A stretch of 64,000 nt of DNA. Source: Bradyrhizobium sp. Ai1a-2. GTDB lineage: Bacteria; Pseudomonadota; Alphaproteobacteria; Rhizobiales; Xanthobacteraceae. Shown here piece after piece: positions 1-9,300 of the stretch. The stretch's first letter is position 1, and every line of letters starts with the position of its first letter. The stretch lies in the NCBI RefSeq assembly GCF_000426245.1, contig NZ_AUEZ01000030.1, positions 1-64,000 of the forward strand, read 5' to 3'. The translations under genes and the position numbers were made by a program. The notes beneath the pieces were generated by a model. It did not search any database and was not told where the DNA came from. It saw nothing but the letters and a program-made list of their open reading frames with translations.

Positions 1-329
1 CGCAACCAGGGCCCGCCGGCTCTACGCCGCGCGCCCCGTACAGGATGGATGATGACCGTGCCACCCAGGGGCTGAACAAAGCCGTTTTGTAGATGGGTCT
101 CATCCTCTCAGGCTTCCTCGCCGCAAGCATGCGGAAGGTGGGTACGGATCAAACATCCGACCGGATATGAGGTGATGCAGTGAGCTGCAGAAATCTTCGG
201 AAGCCAATCCTCGCCCGGGGGCCGGTCGTCGCGCTGCGCTATGCATGGCTTCGCGCGCCGCCCTCTCACCGCAAAAAACCGACCCATGCTTGTTCGTTGA
301 GAGCCTTGACTCACAAAGCCCCATATGAG
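1..329. other. Left edge, no supported gene
   Basis: I see no gene here that I can support. A short open frame runs into the window from the left and stops at 92 on the plus strand, which could be the tail of a gene cut by the window edge. It is too short to judge. The overlapping short frames on both strands lack ribosome binding sites and recognisable protein features. Confidence 0.4.
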
Positions 330-408
330 GGTGGGTTAGCGAAGCGTAACCCACCACTTTGCAGCGGATGGGGCATGGTGGGTTACGCCTTCGGCTAACC
401 CACCCTAC
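330..408. repeat. Family C palindromic repeat
   Basis: Two arms reading GTGGGTTAGCG..GTAACCCACC and GGTGGGTTACGCC..GGCTAACCCACC flank a short spacer. Each arm is itself a hairpin and the arms can also pair with each other. Related copies with altered cores lie at 30530, 39571 and 61930. It sits just downstream of the chemoreceptor gene and may act as its terminator or stabilise its 3' end. Confidence 0.7.
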
Positions 409-426
409 ACAACTACGATTCGAGGC

Positions 427-2112
427 CTACGCCGCACGCACTTTCGTCAGGAACTGGTCCACCGCGTTGCGGAGCATGCCGGACTGGGTGTCGAGCTCGC
501 GGGCGTTCGACAGCACGTCGGAGGCCGCCGTGCCGGTGGCGGCGGCAGCCGTGGTGACGCCGCCGATATGGGTGGAAATCTCGCTGGAGCCGGCCGCGAC
601 CTGCTGGATGTTGCGCGCGATCTCACGCGTCGCATCGCCCTGCTGGTCGACCGAGGTCGAGATGCTGGCGGTGATCTCGCTCATCTGCGCGATCGTCTCG
701 GTGATGCTGCCGATCGAGGTGACCGCCTCCGTGGTGGAAGCCTGCATGGCGGCGACCTGGGCGGAGATCTCCTCGGTCGCTTTCGCGGTCTGATTGGCGA
801 GCGCCTTCACCTCTGAAGCGACCACCGCAAAGCCGCGGCCGGATTCGCCGGCACGGGCCGCTTCGATCGTGGCGTTGAGCGCCAGCAGGTTGGTCTGCGC
901 GGCGATCGAGTGGATCAGCTTCACCACCTCGCCGATCTTTTCCGCGCCGGTGGAGAGCGCCTGCACGGTGGCGTTGGTTCGCTCGGCATCGCCCACCGCC
1001 TTGCTCGCGATCTCGCTGGAGCGAGCGACCTGGCGGGAAATCTCGCTCACCGAGCTCGACAGTTCCTCGGCCGCGGCGGCAACGGTGCCGACGTTGTTCG
1101 AGGCGCTTTGGGACGCAGCGCCGACGGTGGCAGCCCGCGCGCTCGCATCGCTCGCGGTCGCGGTCATCGATTGCGCTGTGGTCTGCATGCCGGCGGCAGC
1201 GCTCGCGACCGAACGGACGACGCCTGAGATGCTGCGCTCGAAATCGTTGGCGATATTCTCCATCGCGGCACGGCGCTCGGCTGCAGCGCGGGCCTGCGTC
1301 TCCGCTTCCGCCTGCTCGAGGCCGCGGATGCGAACTGCATTGTCCTTGAAGATCTGCACGGTCGCCGCCATGGCGCCGATCTCGTCGCCGCGGCCGACGC
1401 CGGGAATATCGCCGTCGAGCCTGCCGTCGGCAAGTTCCCGCATCCTCGTGCCGAGCTGGCCAAGCGGCCTGGTAATGCTGCGCCCGATCAGCCAGGCAAT
1501 CGAGCCGGAGATAATGGCGATGCCGAGGATCGACAGCCCGAGCAGCCAGGCGATCGGCGCCAGCTTGGCGTCGATATCGTCGATATAGGCTCCGGTCCCG
1601 AGATACATGTCGAAACCGGGAACGGCGACGGCATAGCCGATCTTGCGGATCGGCTTCTGCTCGCCGGGCCGCACATATTCGTAAGTCAGGAGGACTTCGC
1701 CCTTTGCCTTCACGCCATCCATCAATTCGCGGGACAGCTTGCGGCCGTTGGTGACCACGTCCATCCGGTTGGTGCCGATCTGCTTGGGATCGGGGGCAAG
1801 GACGGTGATGCCGTCATAGGAGGTGCCGAACAGGTAGCCGGAGCCTTTGTCATAGGTCATCGAGTTGCCGCGCTTGCCGAGTTCGGCGAGCGCCGCCTCC
1901 TTGGTCATCCGCCCGGCATCGACCTCCTTCTTCAAGCCGGCCGCCATGTTCACGGCCATCTCGACCATCGCCCTGGTCTGGTCGATGCGCGCGTTCATCA
2001 TTTCGCGCTGCATCAGATGGCTCGCAAGGACGCCGGCGGCGCACAGGCCAAGGATGGTCACCCCCACCAAAATGCCGAGTTTGGGGGTGATCTTGAGGTT
2101 GGTCAGCTTCAC
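427..2112 (-). CDS. Methyl-accepting chemotaxis protein, Cache-HAMP-MCP
   Basis: A 561-residue transmembrane chemoreceptor that would signal to CheA/CheW in response to a small ligand. It shows a first membrane segment at about residues 10-32, a periplasmic single-Cache-like domain with YDKGSGYLFG and YLGTGAYIDDID, a second membrane segment at about 190-210 followed by the HAMP start GRSITRPL, and a C-terminal coiled-coil signalling domain. The signalling hairpin tip is QTNLLALNATIEAARAGE followed by GRGFAVVASEVKALA. It stands alone with no che genes in view, as is usual for scattered rhizobial receptors. The C-terminus lacks a CheR/CheB pentapeptide. The ligand cannot be inferred. Confidence 0.95.
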   Translation of the reverse strand: MKLTNLKITPKLGILVGVTILGLCAAGVLASHLMQREMMNARIDQTRAMVEMAVNMAAGLKKEVDAGRMTKEAALAELGKRGNSMTYDKGSGYLFGTSYDGITVLAPDPKQIGTNRMDVVTNGRKLSRELMDGVKAKGEVLLTYEYVRPGEQKPIRKIGYAVAVPGFDMYLGTGAYIDDIDAKLAPIAWLLGLSILGIAIISGSIAWLIGRSITRPLGQLGTRMRELADGRLDGDIPGVGRGDEIGAMAATVQIFKDNAVRIRGLEQAEAETQARAAAERRAAMENIANDFERSISGVVRSVASAAAGMQTTAQSMTATASDASARAATVGAASQSASNNVGTVAAAAEELSSSVSEISRQVARSSEIASKAVGDAERTNATVQALSTGAEKIGEVVKLIHSIAAQTNLLALNATIEAARAGESGRGFAVVASEVKALANQTAKATEEISAQVAAMQASTTEAVTSIGSITETIAQMSEITASISTSVDQQGDATREIARNIQQVAAGSSEISTHIGGVTTAAAATGTAASDVLSNARELDTQSGMLRNAVDQFLTKVRAA

Positions 2113-2347
2113 AGGGCGTCTCCAGGGAATGGCGCGCTTGCATGTTTGGCGGATTGATTCGGCCCACCCTAATGTGAGAGCCTTTAGCGTCAGGTTACGA
2201 ATCCTCTCCGTAAAAGCCCGGGACAGCCGCGCTCAAGGCAACCGGGAACGGCGCGGAGTGCTTCGGTTCGCGAAGACGAGGCAGCGGCGGGTTGTCGCGG
2301 CGGCGATAGAAGAACCAACAACCGAAGAAGCAAATCGGGAGCAGGAG

Positions 2348-3391
2348 ATGTCGAAATTCAGGGTGGTGACGCCGAAGGGCGCAAGCTTCACGGTGGCTGG
2401 CGGCGGCTACGACTATGAGAAGGAAGCGCTCGATCCGATCGGCGCCGAGATCGTCGAGGCGCCCGCCAACGAGGCGGAATTCATCGCGGCGGCCAGGACG
2501 GCGGATGCGATCTACGCCAAGGGCATGCCGATCACCAAAGCCGTCATCGATGCGCTAGAGAACTGCAAGGTGATCACGCTCGGCAGCGTCGGCGTCGACA
2601 GCGTCGACGTCAAGGCGGCAACCGCCCGCGGCATCCCCGTCACCAACATCCCCGACACTTTCATCGAGGAAGTCGCCGACCATGCGATGATGCTGCTGCT
2701 TGCCGGCTTCCGCCGCCTGGTCGAGCAGGACAAGATGGTGCGCGACGGGCGCTGGGCCGAAGGGCGCCCGGCGCTGCTGAAAATTCCGCGCCTGATGGGT
2801 CAGACGCTCGGCTTCATCTCGTTCGGTCGCGTCGCGCGCGCGGTGGCAAAGCGGGCAGCGCCATTCGGCCTGCGGATGATCGCCTATGATCCGTTCATCC
2901 AGGAAACGCTGATGTCGGAACACAACGTGCTGCCGGCGACGCTGTCGGAAGTGCTGTCGCAATCCGACTTCGTCTCGATGCATGCGCCGGCGCGCCCCGA
3001 GGTGCATCACATGCTCACCGAGAAGCATTTCCGGCAGATGAAGAAGAGCGCGATCTTCATCAATACCGGACGCGGCGCCACGGTGGACGAGGAAGGCTTG
3101 ATCAAGGCGCTGCAGGAGGGCTGGATCGCGCATGCCGCGCTCGACGTGCTGGAGAAGGAGCCGCCGTCGCACAACAACCCCCTGCTCCGCATGGACAACG
3201 TCACGCTGACCGCCCATGTCGCCTCCGCATCTGCACGTTTCGATGAGGCGCGCAAGCGGCGCGTGGGCTACGAATTGTCACTGGTGCTTTCCGGGCTGTG
3301 GCCGGTAAGCTGCGTCAATCCGTCGGTGCTGCAGAACACCTCGCTCCGGCGCTGGCAGCCTGTCAGCATGGATCGCGGCCCGAACAGCTAG
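2348..3391 (+). CDS. D-2-hydroxyacid dehydrogenase, C-terminal-binding-protein type
   Basis: A 347-residue NAD-dependent dehydrogenase of the D-isomer 2-hydroxyacid family. The nucleotide-binding region holds GQTLGFISFGRVARAVAKRA, with the usual GxGxxG loosened to GFISFGRVA. The catalytic region has NTGRGATVDEEGL and a downstream HVASASARF in place of the usual H-x-G-G/A. The first part (VITLGSVGVDSVDV) is typical of the substrate-binding domain. An open frame reaches back to 1865, but the ATG at 2348 follows a GGGAGCAGGAG ribosome binding site and matches the family N-terminus. The substrate is unknown. Its position ahead of a sugar-type ABC importer suggests sugar-acid catabolism, which is inference. 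Confidence 0.88.
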   Translation: MSKFRVVTPKGASFTVAGGGYDYEKEALDPIGAEIVEAPANEAEFIAAARTADAIYAKGMPITKAVIDALENCKVITLGSVGVDSVDVKAATARGIPVTNIPDTFIEEVADHAMMLLLAGFRRLVEQDKMVRDGRWAEGRPALLKIPRLMGQTLGFISFGRVARAVAKRAAPFGLRMIAYDPFIQETLMSEHNVLPATLSEVLSQSDFVSMHAPARPEVHHMLTEKHFRQMKKSAIFINTGRGATVDEEGLIKALQEGWIAHAALDVLEKEPPSHNNPLLRMDNVTLTAHVASASARFDEARKRRVGYELSLVLSGLWPVSCVNPSVLQNTSLRRWQPVSMDRGPNS

Positions 3392-3455
3392 CCGGCGGGG
3401 AACGCGCGTTTCCCGCGACACGGAAATTGCGCGGGGCAAAAGTCTCAAGGCGATC

Positions 3456-3480
3456 GCTTCGGCCCCATCTGGGCCGAAGC
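3456..3480 (+). terminator. Hairpin between dehydrogenase and ABC operon
   Basis: A perfect 10-bp stem GCTTCGGCCC / GGGCCGAAGC around a 5-base loop. No clear T-run follows, so it may be a weak terminator or a 3'-end stabiliser rather than a classical intrinsic terminator. Confidence 0.45.
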
Positions 3481-3529
3481 TCACGTTCACCGGCGAGTAA
3501 CGCCGGGAACGATAAACAGGGAGGAGACT

Positions 3530-4870
3530 ATGGGGAACGACCTCACACGTCGTGACGCGCTGGCGTTCGGCCTCTCGGCCGCGGCACTGGCGGCAACCGG
3601 CGCTTCGGCGCAATCAACGGAATCGCTGGTCAAGGCGGCCGACGCGCCCGCACCGTCGCTGCCGATCGAGAAGGGCGCGAGCCTGCGGATGCTGCGCCCG
3701 GTGCGCTTCGTCAAGACCGACGAAGACGTGTTCCGCGCCAACGCCGCCAAATTCACCGAGAAGATGGGCGTTGAGGTCAAGGTCGATTTCGTCGGCTGGG
3801 AAGACATCAACCAGCAGACCGCGGTGACCTCGAACTCCGGTGCCGGTCCCGACATCATCATCGGCTTCTCCGACGCGCCGCACATCTATGTCGACAAGCT
3901 GATCGAACTGACCGACGTCGCCGAATATCTCGGCAAGCGCTATGGCGGCTGGCAGACGCTGGCGCAGAAATACGGCAAGCGCGCCAAGGGCAATGCGTGG
4001 ATCGGATTGCCGTTCGGCGCCAGCAGCGGTCCGCTGGTGTACCGCAAATCGGTGCTGCAATCGATCGGCTATGACAAGATTCCGGAAGACCATGCCGGCG
4101 TCCTGGATGTCTGCCGCAAGCTGCAGAAGGCCGGCAAGCCCGCAGGCTTTGCGCTCGGCAACGCCGTCGGCGACGGCAACGGCTTTGCCAACTGGATCCT
4201 GTGGTCGCACAATGCGTCCCTGCTCGACGAGGAAGGCAACGTCACCATCAACAGCAAGGAGACGGTGGCCGCGCTGAAATATCTGAAGGAGCTGTATCCG
4301 ACCCTCATCGCGGGCACACCGTCCTGGAACGATGTCTCCAACAACCGCGCCTACTCCTCGCAGGAAATCGCGCTGACCGCCAACGGCGTCTCGCTCTATT
4401 TCGCGCTGAAGAACGATCCGGCGACTGCCGCGATCGCCGAGGATACCGAGCACCAGTTCCTGCCGAAGGGCCTTGCCAGCACCACGCCAATGGCGGGCCT
4501 GACGCTGAACGCCATGGTGTTCAAGCACAGCCCCTATCCGAACGCCGCCAAGGCCTTCCTGCAGTTCATGCTGGAGAAGGAGCAGTACGAGCCGTGGCTC
4601 AACGCCAATAGCGGGTACTGGGCGCAGCCGCTCGCGGCCTACGCCGATGCCGCGGTGTGGTCCGGCGATCCCAAGGTCAAGATCTTCAAGGACACGATGA
4701 AGAGCCAGTATTACGCCGGCTACAAGGGCCCGATCTCCACCGCGACCGGCGCCGTCAATGCCGACTACGTGCTGGTGCAGATGTGCGCCTCGGTCGCGAC
4801 CGATGCCGCAACGCCGGAGGCCGCCGCCGCGGAAGCCGAGCGGCGCTGCAAGCGGTACTTCCGGCGGTGA
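3530..4870 (+). CDS. ABC importer substrate-binding protein, sugar (CUT1) type
   Basis: A 446-residue periplasmic solute-binding protein of the family 1 type, which delivers a sugar or polyol to the inner-membrane permeases encoded next. The N-terminus carries a twin-arginine signal (TRRDALAFGLSAAALAATG) ending near ASAQS. The mature part has family hallmarks such as GPDIIIGFSDAPH, LPFGASSGPLVYRK and a C-terminal AAEAERRCKRYF region. The ATG follows a strong GGGAGGAG site. It is separated from the permeases by a family A repeat that lies within the presumed operon. The sugar specificity cannot be read from sequence. Confidence 0.92.
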   Translation: MGNDLTRRDALAFGLSAAALAATGASAQSTESLVKAADAPAPSLPIEKGASLRMLRPVRFVKTDEDVFRANAAKFTEKMGVEVKVDFVGWEDINQQTAVTSNSGAGPDIIIGFSDAPHIYVDKLIELTDVAEYLGKRYGGWQTLAQKYGKRAKGNAWIGLPFGASSGPLVYRKSVLQSIGYDKIPEDHAGVLDVCRKLQKAGKPAGFALGNAVGDGNGFANWILWSHNASLLDEEGNVTINSKETVAALKYLKELYPTLIAGTPSWNDVSNNRAYSSQEIALTANGVSLYFALKNDPATAAIAEDTEHQFLPKGLASTTPMAGLTLNAMVFKHSPYPNAAKAFLQFMLEKEQYEPWLNANSGYWAQPLAAYADAAVWSGDPKVKIFKDTMKSQYYAGYKGPISTATGAVNADYVLVQMCASVATDAATPEAAAAEAERRCKRYFRR

Positions 4871-4880
4871 ACCGACAAGC

Positions 4881-5003
4881 GCCGTCATTGCGAGGAGCAA
4901 CGCGACGAAGCAATCCATGTCTCCGCAAGCGCTGAGATGGATTGCTTCCGCCTTCGCCCGTTGGGCTGCGGCGGACAAGTCGCTTGCGCTCGCAATGATG
5001 GCG
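4881..5003. repeat. Family A palindromic repeat
   Basis: A long imperfect palindrome starting CGTCATTGCGAGGAGC, with inner arms GAAGCAATCCA and TGGATTGCTTC, and ending GCTCGCAATGATGGCG. Other copies in the window lie at 35836, 36621, 48582 and 61307, with a half copy at 17688. This copy is longer in the middle than the others. It lies between a binding-protein gene and its permease genes, where a hairpin could raise binding-protein mRNA relative to permease mRNA, as known for REP elements. Confidence 0.85.
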
Positions 5004-5034
5004 TAGGCTTTCGATCAGCACAGGACACGCATTC

Positions 5035-5991
5035 ATGTCCGTGACCACACTTTCTCCCCGAGGCCTCGCGCTGCGCCAGCCGAACTGGTTCGCGCGCCTG
5101 CTCGACTACAAGCCGTTCCTGATCATCGTCTGCCTCGCGCCGGCGATCGGGCTGCTTCTCGTATTCCTCACCTATCCGCTCGGGCTCGGCGTCTGGCTCG
5201 CCTTCACCGACACCACGATCGGGCGGCGCGGCATCTATGTCGGACTGGAGAACTTCCAGTATCTGCTCAGCGACCCCCTGTGGTGGGGCGCGGTGTTCTA
5301 CAGCGTGTTCTATACGGGCGTCGCGACCTTCGGGAAATTCGCGCTCGGCTTCTGGCTGGCGCTCCTGCTCAACAACCACTTCCCGTTCAAGAGCATCCTG
5401 CGCGCCATCGTGCTGCTGCCATGGATCGTGCCGACGGTGCTGTCGGCGCTGGCATTCTGGTGGATATACGATCCGCAATTCTCGATCATCTCCTATCTGC
5501 TGGTCGATGTGCTGCACTGGCGCACGACCAATATCGATTTCCTCGGCTCGGCATGGCCGGCGCGATTCTCGCTGATCGCGGCCAACATCTGGCGCGGCAT
5601 TCCGTTCGTGGCGATCTCGCTCTTGGCGGGCCTGCAGACCATCTCGCCCTCGCTGTACGAGGCGGCGATGCTGGACGGCGCCTCTTCCTGGCAGCGCTTC
5701 CGCTACATCACATTCCCGATGATGATGCCGATCCTCGCCATCGTGATGACGTTCTCGATCATCTTCACCTTCACCGATTTCCAGCTGGTCTACGCCATCA
5801 CCCGCGGCGGTCCGGTGAACTCGACGCACCTGCTGGCGACGCTGGCGTTCCAGCGCGGCATCGCCGGCGGCGAACTCGGCGAGGGTGCGGCGATCGCGGT
5901 GTCGATGGTGCCGTTCCTCGTGTTCGCGACGCTGTTCAGCTATTTCGGCCTGGCCCGGCGCAAATGGCAGCAGGGAGAGAGCGATGACTGA
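5035..5991 (+). CDS. ABC sugar permease, MalF-like subunit
   Basis: A 318-residue inner-membrane permease with about six membrane segments. The first begins near residue 24 (FLIIVCLAPAIGLLLVFL). The cytoplasmic EAA loop that contacts the ATPase reads EAAMLDGASSWQRFRYITFP near residues 206-225. It overlaps the next permease gene by 8 bases, so the two should be translationally coupled. With the binding protein upstream it forms a CUT1 importer core. Confidence 0.93.
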   Translation: MSVTTLSPRGLALRQPNWFARLLDYKPFLIIVCLAPAIGLLLVFLTYPLGLGVWLAFTDTTIGRRGIYVGLENFQYLLSDPLWWGAVFYSVFYTGVATFGKFALGFWLALLLNNHFPFKSILRAIVLLPWIVPTVLSALAFWWIYDPQFSIISYLLVDVLHWRTTNIDFLGSAWPARFSLIAANIWRGIPFVAISLLAGLQTISPSLYEAAMLDGASSWQRFRYITFPMMMPILAIVMTFSIIFTFTDFQLVYAITRGGPVNSTHLLATLAFQRGIAGGELGEGAAIAVSMVPFLVFATLFSYFGLARRKWQQGESDD

Positions 5992-6880
5992 CGCGGTCGC
6001 GCAACCCACCAACGTCGCCAGCGCCGCTCCCGACACCATGGCGTGGGACTCCCGCGCCCGGCGGATGATGATGATCTACCTGCCGCTCGCCTGCTTCGTC
6101 ATCATCCTGCTGTTCCCGTTCTACTGGATGGCGGTGACCGCGTTCAAACCGAACGCGGAGCTCCTGAACTACAAGGAGCACAACCCGTTCTGGATTTCCT
6201 CGCCGACCCTGGCGCACATCCAGCACCTCCTGTTCAACACCGCCTATCCGCGCTGGCTGAAGACGACGATGCTGGTGGCGATCGGCTCCACCTTCCTGTC
6301 GCTGCTCGCGAGCACGCTTGCAGCTTATGCGATCGAGCGGCTGCGCTTCCGCGGCAGTCCCTATGTGGGCCTCGGCATCTATCTCGCCTACCTGGTGCCG
6401 CCGTCGATCCTGTTCATTCCGCTCGCCACCGTGGTGGTGCAGTTCGGCCTGTTCGACAGCCCGTTGGCGCTGATCCTGGTCTATCCGACCTTCCTGGTGC
6501 CGTTCTGCACCTGGCTCCTGATCGGCTATTTCAAGTCGATCCCCTATGAGCTCGAGGAATGCGCGCTGGTCGACGGCGCGACACGGCTGCAGATCCTGCG
6601 CCGGATCACGCTGCCGCTGGCCGTGCCCGGCCTGATCTCGGCCGGCATCTTCTCGTTCACGCTGTCATGGAACGAGTTCATCTACGCGCTCGCCTTCATC
6701 CAGAGCAGCGCCAACAAGACCGTGCCGGTCGCGATCCTGACCGAGCTCGTCTCCGGCGACGTCTATCAATGGGGTGCGCTGATGGCGGGCTCGCTGCTCG
6801 GCTCGCTGCCGGTCGCGATCTTCTACTCGCTGTTCGTGGACTACTACGTGTCCTCGCTGACAGGCGCGGTGAAGGAATAG
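5984..6880 (+). CDS. ABC sugar permease, MalG-like subunit
   Basis: A 298-residue partner permease with about six membrane segments, and the EAA loop LEECALVDGATRLQILRRI. The start at 5984 overlaps the stop of the MalF-like gene. The open frame continues upstream, but the MalG-type N-terminus and coupling favour 5984. No ATP-hydrolysing subunit gene follows: the next genes are the convergent haem locus. The importer must borrow an ATPase encoded elsewhere, as some CUT1 systems do with MsmK/UgpC-like proteins. Confidence 0.92.
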   Translation: MTDAVAQPTNVASAAPDTMAWDSRARRMMMIYLPLACFVIILLFPFYWMAVTAFKPNAELLNYKEHNPFWISSPTLAHIQHLLFNTAYPRWLKTTMLVAIGSTFLSLLASTLAAYAIERLRFRGSPYVGLGIYLAYLVPPSILFIPLATVVVQFGLFDSPLALILVYPTFLVPFCTWLLIGYFKSIPYELEECALVDGATRLQILRRITLPLAVPGLISAGIFSFTLSWNEFIYALAFIQSSANKTVPVAILTELVSGDVYQWGALMAGSLLGSLPVAIFYSLFVDYYVSSLTGAVKE

Positions 6881-6907
6881 CGCTGCATCCGGAATGCATG
6901 CTGCGCT

Positions 6908-7028
6908 CCCTCTCCCGCCTGCGGGAGAGGGCTGGGGTGAGGGTGTCACCACGATGGGGCTTTCCGTGGGGAGAGAGCCCTCACCCGCTGCGCTACGCGC
7001 AGCGACCTCTCCCGCAAGCGGGAGAGGT
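6908..7028. repeat. Family B repeat, tonB-distal copy
   Basis: Outer hairpins CCTCTCCCGC..GCGGGAGAGG at each end enclose a middle with GTGAGGG and CCCTCACCC arms. The copy at 7866 is its near reverse complement, so tonB lies between inverted copies. Other copies lie at 19164, 20946 and 55581, with half copies at 17625 and 27494. It can serve as a bidirectional terminator between the convergent permease and tonB genes. Confidence 0.85.
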
Positions 7029-7031
7029 GAC

Positions 7032-7862
7032 CTACCGTAGCGAGAATGCGATCGGGACGTTGAAGCCCATTGCGGGGTGCTTCATGTCGGCGGGAAACGG
7101 CGGAAACGGCTGGGCGCGGCGAACCATCGCGACCACCTCCGCATCGAGCGCCGGATTGCCCGACGACCGGCCGAGCCGGCTCGACGTCACCTGTCCGCCG
7201 CGGCCGAGCGTGAAAACCACGCTGGCGATGCCCTGCTGTCCGGCGGATTTGGCAGTAGGCGGATATTGCTTGAAGCGCAGGAGATGGGCACGGACGATCT
7301 GATTGTAGGAGGCGACGGCGGCTGCGGATGCGCCGCTGCTGACGGCGGACATCGTCGGGCCCTGGCGCTCGACGCGAGGTGACGCGGTGGTGCGTGGCGC
7401 CGGCGGAGCCTCAGTCGGCTTCTTCGCGTCGGGACGGACCACCTTGGGCTTGACCGGCGTCGGCTTGCGGTCGGGAACGGGCTTTGCGAGCTCAGGCGTT
7501 GGCGGCGTCGGCTGCATTTTCTGCTCGGGTGGCGCGACGACGTCAGGCTTCTCTTGCGGGGGTGCGGGCGGGATCAGCTCTTCCACCACCTGCTGCTGCA
7601 CCGGTTCGGGCGGAGAAGCATCGGCCGCCTGCATCACCGGACCTGGCGCGAGGTCCAGCGGCGTCGTTTGCGGCGCTGACGTCGCTGGCGCCATGTCGAC
7701 CATGATCGCAGGCAGGGCGACACCGGGCAGCGGCTGCTCGCGATACCATTTCATGCCGGCCGCGATCAGCGCCGCATGCGTGGCGAGGATGGCGAGCGCC
7801 GAGATGCCCCAGCGCCGCAATGTGGCGTGGTCGGTGACGTCATGCAGCGCGAAGGCGTTCAC
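7032..7862 (-). CDS. TonB energy transducer
   Basis: A 276-residue periplasm-spanning protein that passes inner-membrane proton-motive force from ExbB-ExbD to the outer-membrane haem receptor. It shows one N-terminal membrane segment at about residues 19-37 (ISALAILATHAALIAAG), a long proline- and lysine-rich spacer at about 75-160 that crosses the periplasm, and a C-terminal TonB domain with YNQIVRAHLLRFKQYPP and GQQGIASVVFTLGRGGQV. It lies last in the minus-strand arm after exbB-exbD, separated from exbD by a family B repeat that leaves 167 bases between genes. Confidence 0.93.
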   Translation of the reverse strand: MNAFALHDVTDHATLRRWGISALAILATHAALIAAGMKWYREQPLPGVALPAIMVDMAPATSAPQTTPLDLAPGPVMQAADASPPEPVQQQVVEELIPPAPPQEKPDVVAPPEQKMQPTPPTPELAKPVPDRKPTPVKPKVVRPDAKKPTEAPPAPRTTASPRVERQGPTMSAVSSGASAAAVASYNQIVRAHLLRFKQYPPTAKSAGQQGIASVVFTLGRGGQVTSSRLGRSSGNPALDAEVVAMVRRAQPFPPFPADMKHPAMGFNVPIAFSLR

Positions 7863-7865
7863 TTC

Positions 7866-7982
7866 ACCTCTCCCGCTTGCGGGGGAGGTCGGCGCGAAGC
7901 GCCGGGTGGGGGCTCTCTCCCCACGGATGGTCCCATCGTGGAGACACCCTCACCCCAGCCCTCTCCCGCAAGCGGGAGAGGG
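7866..7982. repeat. Family B repeat, tonB-proximal copy
   Basis: Starts CACCTCTCCCGCTTGCGG and ends with CCTCTCCCGCAAGCGGGAG. It is the inverted counterpart of the copy at 6908. It lies in the exbD-tonB interval and begins 4 bases before the tonB start codon, so its arm overlaps the region where the tonB ribosome binding site must be. Translation initiation of tonB may therefore depend on this element. Confidence 0.85.
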
Positions 7983-8029
7983 AGCGCAGCATTCATCGCG
8001 GATGCAATTCGGCCGGATCTCTTCATGCT

Positions 8030-8479
8030 CTAGCTTCGGCCGTCGAGGCCGACCAGCGCGATCTTGAGATAGCCGGCGTTGCGGAGCACGTTCATCACCT
8101 CCATCAACTCGCCATAGCTCACCGCCTTGTCGGCGCGCAGGAAGATGCGCTCGTCCTTGCGGCCTTTGGTGGCGCCATCCAGCGTCGTGGCCAGCGCATC
8201 GCGCGCGACGATGTCCTCGCCGACGGCGACCGAGAGGTCGGGCTTCACCGTGACGAACACCGGCTTGTCTGGGCGTGGCTGCGGCTCCGCGGTGCTCGCG
8301 GGCAGGTCGACGCCAAGGTCGACGGTGGCGAGCGGCGCCGCGACCATGAAGATGATGAGCAGCACCAGCATGACATCGATGAAGGGGGTGACGTTGATCT
8401 CATGCGCCTCGACGAGATCGTCCTCGGCCCGAAACCGACCGCCCCCTGCACTGCCCGCCCCGAGCTTGACGCCCATCAT
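8030..8479 (-). CDS. ExbD, TonB-complex biopolymer transporter
   Basis: A 149-residue inner-membrane protein with one N-terminal membrane helix (INVTPFIDVMLVLLIIFMVA, about residues 28-48) that holds the conserved membrane aspartate of the FIDVMLVLLI motif. The remainder is the periplasmic ExbD domain. It abuts exbB directly (exbB stop at 8480-8482). A second in-frame ATG at 8476 is an alternative start. Confidence 0.94.
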   Translation of the reverse strand: MMGVKLGAGSAGGGRFRAEDDLVEAHEINVTPFIDVMLVLLIIFMVAAPLATVDLGVDLPASTAEPQPRPDKPVFVTVKPDLSVAVGEDIVARDALATTLDGATKGRKDERIFLRADKAVSYGELMEVMNVLRNAGYLKIALVGLDGRS

Positions 8480-9277
<798 letters not shown>

Positions 9278-9300
9278 GATCGCCTCGCGACGTTGCTTCC

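Noticed and set aside
3..92. Possible tail of a plus-strand gene entering from the left
   Set aside because: Only about 30 codons are visible, with no recognisable motif.
1865..2347. N-terminal extension of the dehydrogenase frame back to 1865
   Set aside because: It overlaps the oppositely oriented chemoreceptor gene and its promoter, and the extra sequence is not protein-like. ATG 2348 has the ribosome site.
3614..4978. Long minus-strand frame opposite the binding-protein gene
   Set aside because: Antisense shadow of a high-GC gene, with His/Asp/Arg-rich composition and no ribosome site.
6908..7028. Family B palindromes as CRISPR repeats
   Set aside because: The copies are isolated, inverted and unequal in spacing, without spacers of constant length.
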